Assembly: GCA_937876435.1 (NCBI GenBank)
Contig: CALEIL010000348.1
Span: 1-17,252 of the forward strand
Origin: an uncultured Bacteroidota bacterium
GTDB lineage: Bacteria; Bacteroidota; Bacteroidia; Chitinophagales; Saprospiraceae
DNA: 17,252 nt
Reading direction: 5' to 3'
The notes beneath the pieces were generated by a model that had not been told where the DNA came from, ran no database searches, and saw only the letters and a list, made by a program, of their open reading frames with translations. Positions 14,474-17,252 of the stretch are shown one piece after another. Both the position numbers and the translations under genes were made by a program. Each line of letters begins with the position of its first letter. Position 1 is the first letter of the stretch.

Positions 14474-15406
14474 ATGAAAACACATCATAAAGGCATTCAT
14501 CACATCACCGCGATGGCGGGAGATGCCCAGCGCAACGCAGAGTTTTATGTTCAGCAACTGGGAATGCGACTGGTCAAGAAATCGGTGAATCAGGACGACC
14601 CCGGAACCTATCATTTGTTTTATGGTAACGCTGATGGAGATCCGGGTTCAGGCCTCACTTTCTTTCCGTGGCCGATGGCGGCTCAGGGAAAGCCGGGAGT
14701 AGGAGAAGCTGTGTCCGTCGGCCTGGCGGTGCCCTCCGGTTCCATGGGGTATTGGGCGGAACGTTTTAGTGAACTGGGGATCGATTTTGATACGCCCGAA
14801 GAGCCATTTGGTCAATCGACTTTCCGCTTCAAGGATCCTGATTTGATGCAGTTGGAACTCGTGTTTGATGAAAAAGTGGATTCGTTGCCGGCGTGGTCCC
14901 ACGGCAGCGTACCAGAGGAATATGGCATCCGGGGCTTTTGGGGGACTACCTTGCGATTGCAGGAAGCAGATCCCACAGCGAGGGTTCTGAAGGAGGTGTT
15001 TGAATTCGATCTGACCGCGGAAGTGGATAACCAGCAATTGTACACCACCGATGCCCCGTTAGGGAGCTCTGTGATCATCGAAACATCGGAACACAAACAC
15101 ACACCCAACGGGCGGGGAACTATCCATCACGTCGCTTTCAGAGCTTCGGATGACGATGAACTGGCCGAACTCCGGGAGCGGGTATTGCAATTGGGATTGC
15201 ACCCCACCGATTTTATAGATCGCCACTGGTTTCATTCGGTGTATTTCCGTTCGCCAGGTGGGGTATTGTTTGAAATTGCGACGGATGGTCCCGGATATGA
15301 CGTGGATGAAGCTGCGGATCGATTGGGTCAAAAACTCATACTGCCTCCCTGGCTGGAGCCTCAGCGGGAGCTCATCGAGCGACGATTGCCGGAGATTATT
15401 TTATAA
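14474..15406 (+). CDS. mhqO: Ring-cleaving dioxygenase, MhqO/MhqA (LinE-like) glyoxalase family
   Basis: A 310-residue two-domain vicinal-oxygen-chelate enzyme. The first VOC module starts with KGIHHITAMAGD (His9/His10) and contains YHLFYGNADGDPGSGLTFFPWP. The second carries GTIHHVAFRA (His218/His219) and GVLFEIATDGPGY (Glu267), the expected His-His-Glu metal triad. The length and these motifs match the MhqO/MhqA (YkcA/YdfO) group, related to hydroquinone 1,2-dioxygenases. It is expected to open hydroquinone or catechol rings with a divalent metal and O2, in the cytoplasm. It is the first gene of a tight run: the SDR gene starts 19 bp after its stop. The exact substrate is not determined, and the symbol marks family membership only. 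Confidence 0.88.
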   Translation: MKTHHKGIHHITAMAGDAQRNAEFYVQQLGMRLVKKSVNQDDPGTYHLFYGNADGDPGSGLTFFPWPMAAQGKPGVGEAVSVGLAVPSGSMGYWAERFSELGIDFDTPEEPFGQSTFRFKDPDLMQLELVFDEKVDSLPAWSHGSVPEEYGIRGFWGTTLRLQEADPTARVLKEVFEFDLTAEVDNQQLYTTDAPLGSSVIIETSEHKHTPNGRGTIHHVAFRASDDDELAELRERVLQLGLHPTDFIDRHWFHSVYFRSPGGVLFEIATDGPGYDVDEAADRLGQKLILPPWLEPQRELIERRLPEIIL

Positions 15407-15425
15407 TGCCTGAAAGTGAATAATT

Positions 15426-16193
15426 ATGAAACGTCTGGAAAATAAGGTAGCCATTATCACGGGAGGGGCTGGATTGATCGGATTCACGACTGCTTTGGAA
15501 ATTGCCCGGGAAGGGGCCAGGGTGATGCTCGTGGATCTGGATGAAAATCAACTTCGTGAAAAAGTCGCAGAAGCAAAGGAGGAAGGGATGGAAATGGAGT
15601 ACGTGGTGGCCGATGTGACCCAATCGGTCCAGGTGCAAAACTACGTGGATGAAACCATCGGAAGGTACGGGAGAATCGATCTTTTTTTCAACAACGCAGG
15701 GATCGATGGGGAGGTGAATCTCACGGAGAATTACTCCGAGGATTCTTTTGACAAGGTCATGGCCGTCAACGTGAAAGGGGTGTTTCTTGGAATGAAATAC
15801 GTCATCCCCAAAATCCAGGATGGTGGAAGCATCGTGATCACCTCCTCCATTGCCGGATTGATCGGTGAACCCGGAATGGTAGCTTATCATGCCAGCAAGC
15901 ACGCCGTCGTAGGCATAATGCGTACCACAGCCAAAGAAGTGGCGAAAAGACAAATCCGCGTTAATTCGGTTCATCCGGGTTTCGTGGATAGCCCTATGAT
16001 GAGACATATCGAAAAGGGCATCAATCCAGAGGATAGCACGATCGCCCAGGGTAAATTGCAGCGAAGGGTTCCGCTGGGACGATACGCGAAGGCCGCGGAC
16101 GTGAGTAAGATGGTGGCTTTTTTGTTCTCGGACGATGCGGCCTATTCTACCGGCAGCACTTTTGTGACCGACGGTGGTGTGGTTGGACGATAA
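15426..16193 (+). CDS. Classical short-chain dehydrogenase/reductase (SDR)
   Basis: A 255-residue classical SDR. The cofactor motif is TGGAGLIG (residues 12-19, variant of TGxxxGIG); Asp37 at the end of strand 2 favours NAD(H) over NADP(H). DVT (63-65) and NNAG (89-92) are present. The catalytic set is Ser141, Tyr154 and Lys158 (YHASK), and VHPGFVDSPM follows. C-terminal FLFSDDAAYSTGSTFVTDGG is standard for glucose-1-dehydrogenase/FabG-like members. The substrate cannot be assigned from motifs. Its position between the ring-cleaving dioxygenase and the esterase suggests that it oxidises or reduces a ring-derived or ring-fission product. The upstream gap is 19 bp and the downstream gap 13 bp, consistent with one mRNA. 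Confidence 0.92.
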   Translation: MKRLENKVAIITGGAGLIGFTTALEIAREGARVMLVDLDENQLREKVAEAKEEGMEMEYVVADVTQSVQVQNYVDETIGRYGRIDLFFNNAGIDGEVNLTENYSEDSFDKVMAVNVKGVFLGMKYVIPKIQDGGSIVITSSIAGLIGEPGMVAYHASKHAVVGIMRTTAKEVAKRQIRVNSVHPGFVDSPMMRHIEKGINPEDSTIAQGKLQRRVPLGRYAKAADVSKMVAFLFSDDAAYSTGSTFVTDGGVVGR

Positions 16194-16206
16194 AATATGA
16201 ATCAGG

Positions 16207-16833
16207 ATGCATGTAAAAAATGTATATACGAAAGGAAAATCGGTGGAGGAAGTTCAAAAAGCTTTGATTCTTCTACACGGGCGGGGTGCCGGAGCACGTG
16301 ATATTCTGGAACTTGCCAGGCATTTACACGTGGATGAATTCGCCCTGATCGCCCCGCAGGCTACCAATAATACCTGGTACCCGTATTCGTTTTTGGTTCC
16401 GCCCGCCAAAAACGAGCCCTGGCTGAGTTCTGCTTTGGCCCTGGTGAAGGAATTGCTGGATGAAGTGAAGGCGCAAGGCATACCTGCGGAGAATATTTAT
16501 TTCGCGGGATTTTCCCAGGGGGCTTGTTTGACTTTGGAGTTCGTCTGCCGCCACGCGACCAGATATGGAGGGATCGCTGCGTTTACCGGGGGATTGATCG
16601 GAGATAAAATCAATGAAGAAAACTATTCGGGTGATTTTGCCGGAACTCCGGTTCTGATCAGTTCCGGTAATCCCGATCCGCATATCCCGGTGGACCGGAT
16701 TGAGGAAAGCGTGGAGGTTCTGGAGAGAATGAACGCGAAGGTCGATAAACGGATATTTGTCAACCGGCCTCACATCATTACCAATGAGGAAATCGATTTG
16801 GCGAATGAATTAATTTTTGGCAAAAAGATTTGA
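16207..16833 (+). CDS. mhqD: Alpha/beta-hydrolase, phospholipase/carboxylesterase family (MhqD-like)
   Basis: A 208-residue cytoplasmic serine hydrolase of the small carboxylesterase/phospholipase group. HGRGAGA (24-30) is the oxyanion-hole loop and GFSQGA (101-106) gives the nucleophile Ser103. NPDPHIP supplies Asp157, and NRPHII supplies His189, completing the triad. Bacillus MhqD, induced by hydroquinone and partnered with a dioxygenase, belongs to the same group. The tandem dioxygenase-SDR-hydrolase order suggests that it hydrolyses an ester or lactone derived from ring cleavage. This is the last gene of the run; no clear intrinsic terminator follows, only a repeat-rich stretch. Confidence 0.85.
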   Translation: MHVKNVYTKGKSVEEVQKALILLHGRGAGARDILELARHLHVDEFALIAPQATNNTWYPYSFLVPPAKNEPWLSSALALVKELLDEVKAQGIPAENIYFAGFSQGACLTLEFVCRHATRYGGIAAFTGGLIGDKINEENYSGDFAGTPVLISSGNPDPHIPVDRIEESVEVLERMNAKVDKRIFVNRPHIITNEEIDLANELIFGKKI

Positions 16834-16857
16834 TGATCATTAACGCGATGATTTGAT

Positions 16858-16898
16858 CTGGCTGTTTGGCTCTGGCTGTTGGCTTCTGGCTATCGGCC
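16858..16898 (+). repeat. Degenerate heptad array, TGGCTNN type
   Basis: Six GGC cores start at 16860, 16868, 16874, 16881, 16888 and 16895, spaced 8, 6, 7, 7 and 7 bp. They are embedded in units close to TGGCTNN. The array is followed directly by GTGTGAGTG at 16899-16907. Confidence 0.7.
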
Positions 16899-16907
16899 GT
16901 GTGAGTG
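16899..16907 (+). repeat. Array-flanking 9-mer GTGTGAGTG, copy 1
   Basis: This 9-mer abuts the 3' end of the TGGCTNN heptad array. An identical copy follows the TTAGTTN array at 17030-17038. Confidence 0.7.
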
Positions 16908-16994
16908 TGGGTATGAGGATAGAACACCGAATATGAAAAAAATTGAACTCGGTTACATTTACCATTTTTTGTCAATTACACCCCCTCACCCAAC

Positions 16995-17027
16995 TTAGTT
17001 ATTAGTTGTTAGTTTTTAGTTCTTAGC
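16995..17027 (+). repeat. Heptad array, TTAGTTN type
   Basis: Four exact 7-bp units, TTAGTT plus one variable base (A, G, T, C in order), are followed by a partial TTAGC. Only the last base of each unit changes. The second GTGTGAGTG begins 2 bp after the partial unit. Confidence 0.85.
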
Positions 17028-17029
17028 GA

Positions 17030-17038
17030 GTGTGAGTG
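17030..17038 (+). repeat. Array-flanking 9-mer GTGTGAGTG, copy 2
   Basis: Identical to 16899-16907 and in the same position and orientation relative to a heptad array whose unit sequence is different. Confidence 0.7.
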
Positions 17039-17054
17039 GAGTGTGTGGTATCAT

Positions 17055-17084
17055 GAATTAGCCGAATTTCACAGATTACACGGG
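17055..17084 (+). repeat. Possible dispersed-element fragment rich in GAATT/TTTCAC/ATTACAC
   Basis: The segment reads GAATTAGCCGAATTTCAC, then AGATTACACGGG. Similar degenerate text (a chain of TTTCAC-AGATTACACGG-like words) is, from memory, common in intergenic repeats of many bacteria, often near GxxExxY-type genes. This is recognition by eye and not a verified match. Confidence 0.3.
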
Positions 17085-17108
17085 CTTCTTCACATCTCAA
17101 CCTTCTCA

Positions 17109-17122
17109 AGCTATCAGCTATC
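17109..17122 (+). repeat. Two-unit heptad repeat (AGCTATC x2)
   Basis: AGCTATC occurs twice in tandem and is followed by AAAAATC, a diverged third unit keeping the final ATC in the 7-bp register. It is short, but it is the fourth 7-bp-period repeat in the window. It overlaps the stop codon of the possible minus-strand gene end at 17114. Confidence 0.5.
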
Positions 17123-17252
17123 AAAAATCACGTTTCTCGCTGAATGCTGGCGGGCGTTGAAACCTGCGTCTTTGTCAACCGTTACGAGGTTTTTTAATTG
17201 AAGTGTTTTCAAATATAGCACTTTCTGCCCGCTTGCTTTTAGGTTTTGTTGG
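17114..17252 (-). CDS. Possible C-terminal end of a gene entering from the right edge
   Basis: On the minus strand one frame is open from the right edge to a TGA at 17116-17114, 45 codons. It includes LYLKTLQLKNLVTVDKDAGF and ends RNVIFDS. A second minus-strand frame is also open for 25 codons from the edge, so openness alone proves little. No family is recognised. It could equally be non-coding DNA. Confidence 0.25.
   Translation of the reverse strand, partial: QQNLKASGQKVLYLKTLQLKNLVTVDKDAGFNARQHSARNVIFDS

Larger units (their letters stand above)
16834..17113. other. Gene-poor, repeat-rich tail region
   Basis: I find no supportable gene between the esterase and a possible gene end at 17114. 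The stretch is a mosaic of short degenerate repeats: a TGGCTNN-like heptad array, a TTAGTTN heptad array, two copies of GTGTGAGTG, and a GAATT/TTTCAC/ATTACAC-rich segment. Each is entered separately. Confidence 0.7.

Noticed and set aside
16834..16860. Intrinsic terminator after the esterase gene
   Set aside because: ATGATCAT is a small palindrome but there is no stable GC stem and no T-run after it.

Overview
The window looks like chromosomal DNA from a member of the Bacteroidota. The evidence is a SusC/SusD outer-membrane nutrient-uptake pair, several lipoproteins with short lipoboxes, weak or absent Shine-Dalgarno sequences, and promoter-like TAnnTTTG boxes of the kind used by the Bacteroidota primary sigma factor. 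The combination of a secreted DUF1080 (3-keto-glycoside hydrolase-like) protein, a Tat-exported Gfo/Idh/MocA oxidoreductase and a DUF2064 protein would suit a Saprospiria- or Cytophagia-like environmental organism, but the genus cannot be read from the sequence. No rRNA, tRNA, CRISPR array or recognisable transposase is present.

Layout. (1) 1-1012, minus strand: a lipoprotein with a PQQ/WD40-like propeller runs off the left edge. It is preceded 2 bp upstream by a small exported protein whose signal peptide is interrupted by a run of ten G (C on the coding strand) that puts the gene out of frame by one base. (2) 1300-9356, plus strand: a DUF2064 protein, SusC, SusD, then after a promoter-like gap a DUF1080 lipoprotein and a Tat-exported oxidoreductase. 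This reads as a small glycoside-uptake and 3-keto-sugar-processing locus. A Crp/Fnr-type regulator follows at 9396. (3) 9975-10127: a 22-unit, 7-bp-period G-rich repeat fills the gap between the Crp gene and a convergent K+/H+ antiporter gene (minus strand, to 11625). (4) 11997-16833, plus strand: DoxX, YceI, a QorB-like quinone reductase, then a tight three-gene run of ring-cleaving dioxygenase, short-chain dehydrogenase and a MhqD-like esterase. Together these resemble the quinone/hydroquinone (Mhq-type) detoxification genes of Firmicutes, but without a MarR-type regulator in view. A 23-bp sequence occurs twice just before qorB and is a good operator candidate. (5) 16834-17252: a gene-poor tail holding three more short repeat clusters of 7-bp period, each with a different unit, and a possible gene end entering from the right.

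The most unusual observations are the probable phase-variable homopolymer in the left gene pair, and the recurrence of degenerate heptad arrays of several unrelated unit sequences in one window. The largest array is quadruplex-capable and encodes the last residues of the Crp-type protein.
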